From contig NZ_BILY01000020.1 of the NCBI RefSeq assembly GCF_004000805.1, positions 44,410-108,409 of the forward strand: a stretch of DNA of 64,000 nucleotides, read 5' to 3'. The position numbers and the translations under genes were made by a program. Source of the DNA: Paenibacillus glycanilyticus NBRC 16618 (lineage in GTDB: Bacteria; Bacillota; Bacilli; Paenibacillales; Paenibacillaceae). The notes beneath the pieces were generated by a model. The model saw nothing but the letters and a program-made list of their open reading frames with translations, was not told the origin of the DNA and did no database searches. Below are positions 17,553 to 24,889 of the stretch, in pieces (position 1 is the stretch's first letter; each line of letters opens with the position of its first letter).

Positions 17553-18203
17553 TTACAGTTTTGCTTGAGCCATAACTTCTTCAACGAAGTTATCCACTTT
17601 TTTCTCCAAGCCTTCGCCCAGTTCGTAACGAACGAAACGACGAATCGAGATGTTTTCACCGATAGCGCTGATTTTCTCGTTCAGAAGAGCCGAGATTGTT
17701 TTGTCCGGATCTTTAACGAAGGATTGCTCCATCAAGCAGTATTCTTCGTAGTATTTCGAGATACGGCCGTCAACCATTTTCTCAACGATTTTTTCCGGTT
17801 TGCCTTCGTTCAGAGCTTGAGCTTTCAGAATCCCGCGCTCTTTTTCGATTTCTTCAGCCGGAACTTCTTCGCGTTTTACGAACTTAGGGTTCGCTGCGGC
17901 AATGTGCATTGCGATGTCGCGAGCGAAAGTACGGAATTGATCCGTTTTAGCTACGAAGTCAGTTTCGCAGTTGATTTCAACCAGAACGCCGATACGGCCG
18001 CCTGCATGGATATACGATTCAACTACGCCTTCAGTTGCAACACGGCCAGCTTTGTTAGCTGCCGCGGACAGACCTTTTTCACGAAGCAATTCAATTGCTT
18101 TTGTGATGTCGCCGTTTGTTTCGTCCAATGCTTTCTTGCAATCGAGCATACCTGCTCCAGTTCTTTCACGAAGTTCTTTTACTGCGCTTGCGGATACCGC
18201 CAT
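17553..18203 (-). CDS. tsf: Translation elongation factor Ts
   Basis: 216 residues. The guanine nucleotide exchange factor of EF-Tu. It begins [26 protein letters not shown] with the UBA domain and the [12 protein letters not shown] core ([30 protein letters not shown]). It is markedly shorter than the roughly 290-residue B. subtilis and E. coli proteins: most of the second core subdomain is reduced, yet the frame is intact and the C terminus ([12 protein letters not shown]) looks natural. GGAGGGC before the chosen ATG defines the start. It lies downstream of rpsB behind a terminator-like hairpin. Confidence 0.97.
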   Translation of the reverse strand: MAVSASAVKELRERTGAGMLDCKKALDETNGDITKAIELLREKGLSAAANKAGRVATEGVVESYIHAGGRIGVLVEINCETDFVAKTDQFRTFARDIAMHIAAANPKFVKREEVPAEEIEKERGILKAQALNEGKPEKIVEKMVDGRISKYYEEYCLMEQSFVKDPDKTISALLNEKISAIGENISIRRFVRYELGEGLEKKVDNFVEEVMAQAKL

Positions 18204-18243
18204 GATTAGCCCTCCTGGAAATTCCATTTTTAGTTTTTACGTT

Positions 18244-18287
18244 CAAAAAAAGGGCGGTGAGAGGCTTTCACCTTCTGACCACCCTTT
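18244..18287 (-). terminator. Attenuator/terminator between rpsB and tsf
   Basis: Minus-strand arms AAAGGGTGGT and ACCGCCCTTT (18278-18287 and 18249-18258, one G-U pair) enclose a 19-base loop and run into T7. It lies about 20 bases after the rpsB stop and 40 before the tsf start, so it probably sets the rpsB:tsf ratio. Confidence 0.8.
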
Positions 18288-18307
18288 GTTGTAGCAATTA
18301 TATCGGA

Positions 18308-19006
18308 TTAAGCAGTTGTTTGCTCGCCTTGGTTAGCTTCCACGATAGCGTCAGCCATTTTGGACGTCAGCAATTTAACTGCGCGAATCGCGTCGTCATT
18401 GCCTGGAATTACATAGTCGATTTCGTCCGGATCGCAGTTTGTATCAACGATACCTACGATTGGAATACCGAGCTTGCGTGCTTCAGCAACAGCGATACGC
18501 TCTTTGCGAGGATCGATGATGAACAGCGCGCTAGGCAGGCCTTTCATCCCTTTGATGCCGCCGAGGAATTTTTCCAGACGGTCTTTTTCTTTGTTAAGAA
18601 TGATAACTTCTTTTTTAGGCAGTACTTCGAAAGTACCGTCTTCCGACCATTTTTCGAGTTGACGCAGACGGTCAATACGTTTTTGGATCGTTTGGAAGTT
18701 AGTCAGCGTACCACCCAACCAACGTTGGTTGATGTAGAAGTTGCCGCAACGTTCAGCTTCTTCTTTCACCGAGTCTTGAGCTTGTTTTTTCGTACCTACG
18801 AACAGCATAGTGCCGCCCTCAGCAGCTACAGAACGTACGAAGTTGTAAGCCTCTTCGACTTTCTTAACTGTTTTTTGCAGGTCGATAATGTAAATTCCGT
18901 TTCTTTCTGTGAAGATATAACGATCCATCTTAGGGTTCCAACGACGAGTTTGGTGACCGAAGTGTACCCCAGCTTCGAGAAGCTGTTTCATGGAAATAAC
19001 CGCCAT
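18308..19006 (-). CDS. rpsB: 30S ribosomal protein S2
   Basis: 232 residues. A small-subunit protein at the head-body junction. [46 protein letters not shown] and [37 protein letters not shown] are diagnostic. GGAGGTG eight bases before the ATG fixes the start; GTG and TTG codons a little upstream lie inside or next to that site. It has its own promoter and a hairpin-containing leader, so the rpsB-tsf unit is separable from the fla/che operon before it. Confidence 0.98.
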   Translation of the reverse strand: MAVISMKQLLEAGVHFGHQTRRWNPKMDRYIFTERNGIYIIDLQKTVKKVEEAYNFVRSVAAEGGTMLFVGTKKQAQDSVKEEAERCGNFYINQRWLGGTLTNFQTIQKRIDRLRQLEKWSEDGTFEVLPKKEVIILNKEKDRLEKFLGGIKGMKGLPSALFIIDPRKERIAVAEARKLGIPIVGIVDTNCDPDEIDYVIPGNDDAIRAVKLLTSKMADAIVEANQGEQTTA

Positions 19007-19070
19007 ATTCAACACACCTCCTGTTATGGTTTTTAGTGATTACCTCCGCCCATCGCATCTTCCGCTAAAA

Positions 19071-19087
19071 CTTCCGGCGACCGGAAG
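19071..19087 (-). promoter_or_regulatory. rpsB leader hairpin
   Basis: CTTCCGG-TCG-CCGGAAG on the minus strand is a perfect 7-bp stem with a 3-base loop, located in the transcribed leader about 65 bases before the rpsB start. Ribosomal protein leaders often bind their product; this is a candidate S2 site, inferred from position only. Confidence 0.5.
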
Positions 19088-19133
19088 CACCATTATCGGA
19101 ATTAATAGGCGTGTGTTTTTAACACCGTCAATT

Positions 19134-19162
19134 AATATAACATATCTGCCTAGACGGTGCAA
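19134..19162 (-). promoter_or_regulatory. Sigma-A-type promoter of rpsB-tsf
   Basis: On the minus strand TTGCAC (19157-19162) and TATATT (19134-19139) are 17 bases apart. Arms CACCGTC and GACGGTG (19123-19129 and 19153-19159) flank the -10 as a dyad. Transcription would start near 19127, about 120 bases before the rpsB start codon. Confidence 0.75.
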
Positions 19163-19193
19163 CAGATGATTGTCGAAATTTTGCAGTTTGTCT

Positions 19194-19760
19194 CTAACCC
19201 TTCATTTGCTGCTCGAATTCGGATTTGGTAAGCGGCTGGCTTGTCAGAATGCGAATGATGTCTGCAACCGTCGGATTCCCTTCAAAAATGAAATAGCCGG
19301 CGCGGACAGGTTTATTTTTCATCGCTTTGATAAAAGCGTCCTTGTCCGAGATCAGCTTCTGCTCGGACAGCAGCTCCGCCGTGTCCGTTAGGTTCATTCC
19401 GCCTGTAATGCGAACCTGCCGCTTAACCGCTGCTTCGGTTGGCTTGTCGGCAGACCCTTCCTTCTTATCGTCGCTCTTACTGCTTTCAACCGGCGGTTCC
19501 GATGCCTTTACAGCAGGTGATTCCTCCGGCTTCTCCGCGGCCGGCTTGGCCGTTTCAGCCGCATTCCGGCTAGCTTTATCCCGCTCCTCCGCAAGCTTCT
19601 CATCCAGCTCCGCCTGCGTGTACAGCTTGGGCTCTCCATCGTTAAATCCGTTCGAAAGCTTCTGCTGGCTTTCGTCCCCGATCTGCATCAGCTGCAGCAA
19701 AATAGCGCCGGCAATAATGCCGACACCTAATCCTGCGACAAAGGAGCGGTTCTTAAACAT
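19194..19760 (-). CDS. Membrane-anchored protein with MltG/YceG N-terminal-like domain
   Basis: 188 residues. An N-terminal membrane segment (SFVAGLGVGIIAGAILLQLMQI) is followed by a charged Glu/Lys/Ser/Pro-rich linker (residues about 40-115) and a C-terminal globular part. The latter, VRITGGMNLTDTAELLSEQKLISDKDAFIKAM then RAGYFIFEGNPTVADIIRILTSQP, resembles the LysM-like domain that precedes the catalytic domain of the endolytic transglycosylase MltG. The catalytic domain itself is missing, so transglycosylase activity is unlikely; a peptidoglycan-binding or morphogenetic role is a guess. It is the last gene before rpsB and overlaps the SwrB-like gene. Confidence 0.7.
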   Translation of the reverse strand: MFKNRSFVAGLGVGIIAGAILLQLMQIGDESQQKLSNGFNDGEPKLYTQAELDEKLAEERDKASRNAAETAKPAAEKPEESPAVKASEPPVESSKSDDKKEGSADKPTEAAVKRQVRITGGMNLTDTAELLSEQKLISDKDAFIKAMKNKPVRAGYFIFEGNPTVADIIRILTSQPLTKSEFEQQMKG

Positions 19761-20307
19761 AAGCCTTCTCCTCCTGCTTGGCCAGCTGCAAGATAAGCTG
19801 AACCTCGCCTTTGTTCATGCTCAGCTTTTTTGCAATAGCTTCGATAGACTTGCCTTGATTATATAAATCAAATAGATCAGGATAACGTAGCTGAATGCCC
19901 GATGCTGGCTGCTCGGGCTCTTGCTCAACGGGCGGCAGCTCCTCTGCCAGTGGTGCTGTCTTAGCCGTTCCGGTGTCTGCCTTCGTTTGCGCTGCCATCA
20001 ATAGATCGTTTTGACGCTGCTGTTGAAGGAAAGCAAGCTGCTGCTCAAGCAGCAGACATTTGTTTTCAAGCTCCGCCAACCGCTGTTTGCCTGCTTCCGT
20101 TTGCTGTTTTCCCTCTTCCCGCAATGCGGAAACAAGCTTTACCAATTCTTGATGGTCCAGCTCCGTGTTCTCCATAAATTGCTCAAGCGCGATTTCCATA
20201 TTGCGCGTGTCCTTAGCTTCTCGTCCCTGCTGCTTTCTTGGCAGAAATAACGAAGCTACGGCAACAACCGCTCCCAGCAGTACAATATAAGTCCAGTTTG
20301 ACATCAT
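19753..20307 (-). CDS. swrB: SwrB-like membrane/coiled-coil/helix-turn-helix protein
   Basis: 184 residues. One N-terminal membrane helix (WTYIVLLGAVVAVASLFLP), a coiled coil rich in Gln/Leu/Glu (about 35-105), a Pro/Glu linker and a C-terminal helix-turn-helix-like stretch (YPDLFDLYNQGKSIEAIAKKLSMNKGEVQLILQLAKQ). B. subtilis SwrB has this architecture and lies at the same place, right after sigD near the end of the fla/che operon; there it promotes assembly or activation of the flagellar export apparatus. Sequence similarity is mainly in the C-terminal helices, so the assignment rests on architecture and position. Either of two adjacent ATGs may be the start. Confidence 0.65.
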   Translation of the reverse strand: MMSNWTYIVLLGAVVAVASLFLPRKQQGREAKDTRNMEIALEQFMENTELDHQELVKLVSALREEGKQQTEAGKQRLAELENKCLLLEQQLAFLQQQRQNDLLMAAQTKADTGTAKTAPLAEELPPVEQEPEQPASGIQLRYPDLFDLYNQGKSIEAIAKKLSMNKGEVQLILQLAKQEEKAYV

Positions 20308-20334
20308 TCACACCCTCTACAAACATTGCTGTTC

Positions 20335-20658
20335 CTATAGCGAAATATCCACGTGATGCCCTTTATAGGGATGTTCGGCCTTATCCTCCGCATTCCCGGT
20401 CTCCTCCTGTTCCCGCTTCTGCTTTCGCTTTGCGAGATAAGGATTGCCGCTCTGACGGTCCCGATTATTGCCAACGTTCGTTCCGCCCGTCTGTTCAACG
20501 CCGGTATTCTTGCTGCGCAATTGTTCGGTTTGCTTGGATGCCAGTTCAGCCAAGCGGGAAAGCTCTGCATTCGCCTTATGATTCGACTGGCTTTGCATTC
20601 CGCCCGCTTCCGGAGTACGCGGGATTGACCATTGCAAATCAATTGGCTTAAACGGCAT
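20335..20658 (-). CDS. Small hydrophilic protein of unknown function
   Basis: 107 residues, no membrane segment, rich in Gln, Lys, Asn and Glu. Only the two ends look structured: MPFKPIDLQWSIPRTPEAGGMQ at the N terminus and HPYKGHHVDISL at the C terminus, with a disordered middle. GGGAGGAGCTCGTAA gives a clear ribosome-binding site and it lies tightly between the DUF342 protein and the SwrB-like gene, so it is expressed with the chemotaxis/sigD end of the fla/che operon. I do not recognise a characterised family. Short end motifs with a flexible middle would suit an adaptor. Confidence 0.7.
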   Translation of the reverse strand: MPFKPIDLQWSIPRTPEAGGMQSQSNHKANAELSRLAELASKQTEQLRSKNTGVEQTGGTNVGNNRDRQSGNPYLAKRKQKREQEETGNAEDKAEHPYKGHHVDISL

Positions 20659-20672
20659 TTACGAGCTCCTCC

Positions 20673-22076
20673 CTACGAGAAAGGTAATTGTACGATATCC
20701 CCGTCCGTATACCGGAAAGAAACACGCTGCACCGGATCTTTGATAAATCGCGTGTAACGTCCGATTACAATTTTTATACCGCCGTAAACCGTATGGCTGA
20801 TATCCACCTTTGCCTTATCGGTGTCCTCAAGCGTTCTCTCAATCTCCAGAATACGTTCTCTGATCTGGTCGATCTCCGCAGTTGTCTGGCGCCGTGTTGC
20901 TCCCAGCTTGATCCGCATGGCCATCTTCTGATCGTTTAACTGATCCATTGCAGCTTGCTGGTCAAGGATCGCTAATGCTTTTTCCGTCTTGTCCATCGCA
21001 TCCATATGCTTGCGAAGCGTGAGGCGCAGCTCCTGCAGCTCGGAACGGGATTCTGGCTGTACCCCGACTTCAATAGAGGTCGCTGTTGACATCGTATTGC
21101 CTATCACGCGTGCCGACACTTGCTCTACCGCCTGTATGGAACCGCCTACAATTAACCCTTTTGATCCTTGGCAAATAACATTCCGGCCGGCGCGAACATG
21201 AGAATGCATAATGCTCTGAGACACCAAAACATCCTCGCCGGCAATAACATTGCTGTCTTGGATGAAGGAGCTTTTTACGTTTTTTTGAGCTTTGACATAG
21301 CCTTTGTTGCCTGCCATGATTCCGCCTGTGATTTCTATCGACCCCTCGGACTCCAGCTCGGCGCCCTCCACGCCGCCTATAACGCGGATATCGCCGGAAG
21401 CCTTTACCCGGAACCCGCTGAGGATATTGCCGCGAATGACAACCGTTCCGACAAAATCGATGTTGCCGACTCTATAATCAACGTCTCCGTTAACTTCATA
21501 CACCGGAAAAACGTTTACTTTCTCTTTGTCAGTAATCGTAATAAGACCGTCAATCAAGGCATACATGGCCGTTTGAGTCTCGTTGACCACAACGTTTTTC
21601 CCTATTTTGAATCTAGCCTGTTTGCCTTGCTTGGCAGGAATCTCGTCGCCGGTTACCATCATGCCGGGCGAACCAAAAAGAGCATCGACCCGTTCTGCGA
21701 TTAATTGACCGCGCTTTACGTTTTTTAGCCGGGAAACTTCTTTGAAATCCACTTTGCCGTCTTCCAGCTCTGCAGGACGCTGGTTCTGATCCTGCATGTC
21801 ATAAGCAAAACGGATAGATCCGTCCTTACCTGGCGAAGCCGGATTACCAACAGCGATTAAGGTTTGCTCTTTGCAATACGCAAGCGTATTGGTGCAAATT
21901 TCATTTAACAGACTTGTTCGTATCCCATATACAACGCCCTTGCTGCGTACAAATCGTTCCAATTGACCGGGAGTACAGTCGAAATCCTCGGTGATCCGGT
22001 TAAAGGTCAGTAAAGCAGACAGCTTGTCAGCTGATATCTGGATACGCAAGTAAGATTCCAATAAATGGTCTTCCAC
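20673..22076 (-). CDS. FapA / DUF342-family protein
   Basis: 467 residues beginning with GTG after AAGGGAGTAGG. The central part has the DUF342 (flagellar assembly protein A) beta-solenoid-like pattern: VYEVNGDVDYRVGNIDFVGTVVIRGNILSGFRVKASGDIRVIGGVEGAELESEGSIEITGGIMAGNKGYVKAQ. A helical coiled-coil region follows (residues about 350-440). Members occur near flagellar and sporulation genes; the biochemical role is not settled. It is 16 bases after sigD, and this gene is not present in the B. subtilis fla/che operon as I recall it. Confidence 0.85.
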   Translation of the reverse strand: MEDHLLESYLRIQISADKLSALLTFNRITEDFDCTPGQLERFVRSKGVVYGIRTSLLNEICTNTLAYCKEQTLIAVGNPASPGKDGSIRFAYDMQDQNQRPAELEDGKVDFKEVSRLKNVKRGQLIAERVDALFGSPGMMVTGDEIPAKQGKQARFKIGKNVVVNETQTAMYALIDGLITITDKEKVNVFPVYEVNGDVDYRVGNIDFVGTVVIRGNILSGFRVKASGDIRVIGGVEGAELESEGSIEITGGIMAGNKGYVKAQKNVKSSFIQDSNVIAGEDVLVSQSIMHSHVRAGRNVICQGSKGLIVGGSIQAVEQVSARVIGNTMSTATSIEVGVQPESRSELQELRLTLRKHMDAMDKTEKALAILDQQAAMDQLNDQKMAMRIKLGATRRQTTAEIDQIRERILEIERTLEDTDKAKVDISHTVYGGIKIVIGRYTRFIKDPVQRVSFRYTDGDIVQLPFS

Positions 22077-22091
22077 CTTGCCTACTCCCTT

Positions 22092-22871
22092 CTAATGCTG
22101 CAGTAATTGATCTTTATGCTTCGCTAATGCTCCGCGCAGCCGTAATATAGCTTTCGAATGTAGCTGGGAAATCCTCGATGGGGATAAAGACATTACTTCC
22201 GCGATCTCGCTTAACGATAATTCTTCATAATAAAAGAGCGAGATAACGGTGCGTTCCTTCTCCGTTAATTTCTCAATGCCGTTAACAAGAGAGTCCTTGA
22301 GGAAAAACTCATGCGCTTTGTGATCGGGATTTTTAGCCCGTTCGTCAATAAGCAGCGAAAGTCTTGTCTCCGACTCTTCTTCACGGATCGGATCTTCCAG
22401 CGAGCATACCGTGGTAATCGCAATCTCGTGAAGCATTGTGGTAAATTCCTTCTCGCTGACATTTAAATATTCGCTGATCTCCGCGTCGGATACGGAACGC
22501 AAGTATTTCTGCTCCAGGCTTTGATAAGCTTCTTCAATGCGCTTCGCCTTCTCGCGTACCGAACGCGGCACCCAATCACCCTGGCGAAGCCCGTCGATAA
22601 TCGAACCGCGGATTCTCCAGGATGCATAGGTTTCAAATTGTAAGCCGCGACAGTAGTCGAATTTCTCGATTGCATCGATAAGCCCCATGACTCCGTTGCT
22701 GGCGAGATCATCCTTAAGAACATTTTTGGGCAATCCAATCGCCATACGGTTCGTTACATAATCGACCAAAGGCAAGAATTGCTCGATGAGACGCTTCTTG
22801 GCTTCAAGATCGCCTTCCTCTTTCCACGCTCGCCACAAATCCAAATTCGCAGTCGCGATCATGTCACTCAC
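22092..22871 (-). CDS. sigD: RNA polymerase sigma factor for flagellar/motility genes (sigma-D, FliA type)
   Basis: 259 residues. Region 2 is seen in FLPLVDYVTNRMAIGLPKNVLKDDLASNGVMGLIDAIEKFDYCRGLQFETYASWRIRGSIIDGLRQGDWVPRSVREKAK, and region 4 in LTEKERTVISLFYYEELSLSEIAEVMSLSPSRISQLHSKAILRLR. The FliA/WhiG subfamily directs late flagellar genes (flagellin, motors, autolysins) and is held by the anti-sigma factor FlgM until the hook is complete. The ATG overlaps the stop of the upstream membrane protein gene as ATGA. Confidence 0.97.
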   Translation of the reverse strand: MSDMIATANLDLWRAWKEEGDLEAKKRLIEQFLPLVDYVTNRMAIGLPKNVLKDDLASNGVMGLIDAIEKFDYCRGLQFETYASWRIRGSIIDGLRQGDWVPRSVREKAKRIEEAYQSLEQKYLRSVSDAEISEYLNVSEKEFTTMLHEIAITTVCSLEDPIREEESETRLSLLIDERAKNPDHKAHEFFLKDSLVNGIEKLTEKERTVISLFYYEELSLSEIAEVMSLSPSRISQLHSKAILRLRGALAKHKDQLLQH

Positions 22872-23299
22872 CCTCCAGTCAGATGACGAATGGCCTTAGC
22901 CAATTCCTCAGGCTCTTTATTCTGTGTTGATACCAGCTTTGGCGGCGTTAACGGCTTAAACTGACTTTGTTGTTCCTGATGCTGTACATCCTGAGTCTTA
23001 TGGCCGTCCATCTGTGATTTGAGCAGTTGATTCAAGTCTTCGCTCTCATCAGGGGTTTGGAGATCCAGCTGTGTTCCTTTTCCTTCTTCTCCGACAGTCT
23101 CAGCTAGATGCATCACTGGCGGACGAAGAATAAAGGCAAGTAGAAACCGCATTACAAATGCAATCGCAGCAAAGGCGATGAAAGCATACATGCTGCGCAT
23201 CAGCATGACAGACAGCGGGTTTTTACCAATCGAAAATAATAAGGTTAATACCGCGCCAACAATCCCGAGGCCCACATTCCATCGCCAATTTCCAACCAT
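22868..23299 (-). CDS. Small membrane protein of unknown function between cheD and sigD
   Basis: 143 residues. Two hydrophobic segments (NVGLGIVGAVLTLLFSIG and MYAFIAFAAIAFVMRFLLAFIL) within the first 60 residues anchor it in the membrane. The remaining 85 residues are polar, Gln/Glu-rich and probably cytoplasmic, ending in EPEELAKAIRHLTGG. It starts two bases before the cheD gene ends on the coding strand and is coupled to sigD by an ATGA overlap. No characterised family is recognised, and no counterpart is known to me in the B. subtilis operon. Coupling to sigD hints at control of, or cooperation with, sigma-D output, but this is speculation. Confidence 0.75.
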   Translation of the reverse strand: MVGNWRWNVGLGIVGAVLTLLFSIGKNPLSVMLMRSMYAFIAFAAIAFVMRFLLAFILRPPVMHLAETVGEEGKGTQLDLQTPDESEDLNQLLKSQMDGHKTQDVQHQEQQSQFKPLTPPKLVSTQNKEPEELAKAIRHLTGG

Positions 23300-23300
23300 T

Positions 23301-23795
23301 TCAAATCTCCTTTATTCCAAACTGCACGCTTCTAATAGTCAATACACCGCTGCTGCTGTCGATTTCAATCGTGCGGCCGTAATTCCCGCCTGTATCTTGT
23401 CCCATCAAGGGAATGGAATAGTTCGCGAGAATCTCCAAACAGGATTCAACATTCCGGGGTCCGATCCGCATCGAATCCGATTGGCCCGAGAAGGCGAACA
23501 TTTGCGCTCCACCGGCCATTTTTGCTGCTAGACGTCCGATAACGGCGCCTTCTGCTTTCATCTGCCCAATAAGCTCGGGAATTGCCGTATCCGCATATTT
23601 GGCAATATTCATGGTCGACTCTCTGGCAATTTCCGAGGATGGCAGCATAACATGCGCCATACCCGCAATTCGTGCAACAGGATCGTATAACGTCAGTCCG
23701 ACACAAGAGCCTAGTCCTGTTGTCCTCAGATGTGCTCCGTCCGCAGCCCATTTTAAATCTGCCATGCCGACCTTGATCACATCTTGTTGGATCAT
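23301..23795 (-). CDS. cheD: Chemoreceptor glutamine deamidase CheD
   Basis: 164 residues. It deamidates glutamines on chemoreceptors and, with CheC, adjusts CheA activity. TTGLGSCVGLTLYDPVARIAGMAHVMLPSS holds the catalytic Cys31 and His48 of the CheD fold. The start overlaps the cheC stop as ATGA, and the CheC-CheD complex explains the coupling. B. subtilis has the same cheC-cheD order. Confidence 0.97.
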   Translation of the reverse strand: MIQQDVIKVGMADLKWAADGAHLRTTGLGSCVGLTLYDPVARIAGMAHVMLPSSEIARESTMNIAKYADTAIPELIGQMKAEGAVIGRLAAKMAGGAQMFAFSGQSDSMRIGPRNVESCLEILANYSIPLMGQDTGGNYGRTIEIDSSSGVLTIRSVQFGIKEI

Positions 23796-24412
23796 TCGGT
23801 CAGTACTCCCAAGGATTGAAATATTTTAGTGAAGGAATCCGGATCCGGAATAAGGAAGAAATGCCCCTCCAGCTCTTCCCTGTCTTCTAGGAACGTAGTT
23901 TCGATAAGCAGGGCGGAATCCCCCATCTCGCCGTATTGCATGAGTCCGTAGGTTAAGATTGGTCCTGCCATATCCCTGGCAACGGAAGGCACGGAAGGCG
24001 CCATGGATAAATGCGTGAAGTCGGCAAGGGACGACAAATACGATCCCGCCAAAATGTTGCCGATCTCGCAAAGGGCTGACATTTCCATCTCCGAGTAGCT
24101 GCCTGTTGAATCGCAATCCAGGGACAGGAGCTGTCCCAACAAACGCTTCGCGGCATCCTCCTGGATGATGAAAAACATATTGCCGGGCGCTTCCCCTTCT
24201 ACCCGAAGATATACGGCAATGACAACCTGCTCCGAACCGCCGACTCGATCCGCTACTTCTTCAAAGGGCAGCAGGCTGACCTTCGGAACCGCCATGTCTA
24301 CAGGCTTGTCCAGAAGGCGGGATAATGCGGTTGCCGCATTACCCGCCCCGATATTGCCAACTTCCTTCAGAACATCCATTTCAAACGCTTTAAACCGGTT
24401 AAAGGCGTCCAC
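23792..24412 (-). CDS. cheC: CheY-P phosphatase CheC
   Basis: 206 residues starting with GTG. Two copies of the CheC active-site pattern E-x2-N are seen: MDVLKEVGNIGAGNAATALSRLLDKPVDMAVP at the N terminus and MEMSALCEIGNILAGSYLSSLADFTHLSMAPSVP in the middle. CheC dephosphorylates CheY-P weakly and is stimulated by CheD binding. The related two-site fold is also present in FliY of this window. It lies two bases after cheW. Confidence 0.97.
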   Translation of the reverse strand: MDAFNRFKAFEMDVLKEVGNIGAGNAATALSRLLDKPVDMAVPKVSLLPFEEVADRVGGSEQVVIAVYLRVEGEAPGNMFFIIQEDAAKRLLGQLLSLDCDSTGSYSEMEMSALCEIGNILAGSYLSSLADFTHLSMAPSVPSVARDMAGPILTYGLMQYGEMGDSALLIETTFLEDREELEGHFFLIPDPDSFTKIFQSLGVLTE

Positions 24413-24414
24413 AC

Positions 24415-24876
24415 CTACACCTCTAACTGCTCAAGCTGAATGATCTCGCTTTTGTTCAGCACTTCGGATAGATTCAGCATAATAAGCAGCCGGTTATCTC
24501 CGAACTTCGCAATGCCTCTCAAATATTTCGCTTTAATGCCGCCGACAATTTCAGGCGGCGAATCGATCGTGTCCGCGTCGATATCCACGACGTCATTGGC
24601 AGAATCAACGATAAAGCCAACTTCCATTTCGTTTACCGCAACGACAATGATCCGGCTGTTCTCCGTTGTTGCCGACTCCTCCAAGCCAAAACGGCCGCGA
24701 AGGTCGATTACGGGAACAACGATACCGCGCAGATTAATAACTCCTTTAATGAAGGAAGGCGTTTTCGGCACGCGCGTAATTGGGGATAAACGTTCGATTG
24801 TACGGACTTTATCCACCTCAATGCCATATTCCTCATGCGCCAGCGAAAATACGATAACTTTTAATTCTTCTCCCAT
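24415..24876 (-). CDS. cheW: Chemotaxis coupling protein CheW
   Basis: 153 residues. The adaptor joining chemoreceptors to CheA. KVIVFSLAHEEYGIEVDKVRTIERLSPITRVPKTPSFIKGVINLRGIVVPVIDLRGRFG is the classical CheW SH3-like fold. GGGAGGGC before the ATG at MGEELK fixes the start; 31 more upstream codons overlap the end of cheA in another frame and are not family-like. It lies between cheA and cheC. Confidence 0.97.
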   Translation of the reverse strand: MGEELKVIVFSLAHEEYGIEVDKVRTIERLSPITRVPKTPSFIKGVINLRGIVVPVIDLRGRFGLEESATTENSRIIVVAVNEMEVGFIVDSANDVVDIDADTIDSPPEIVGGIKAKYLRGIAKFGDNRLLIMLNLSEVLNKSEIIQLEQLEV

Positions 24877-24889
24877 CGTTAAGCCCTCC

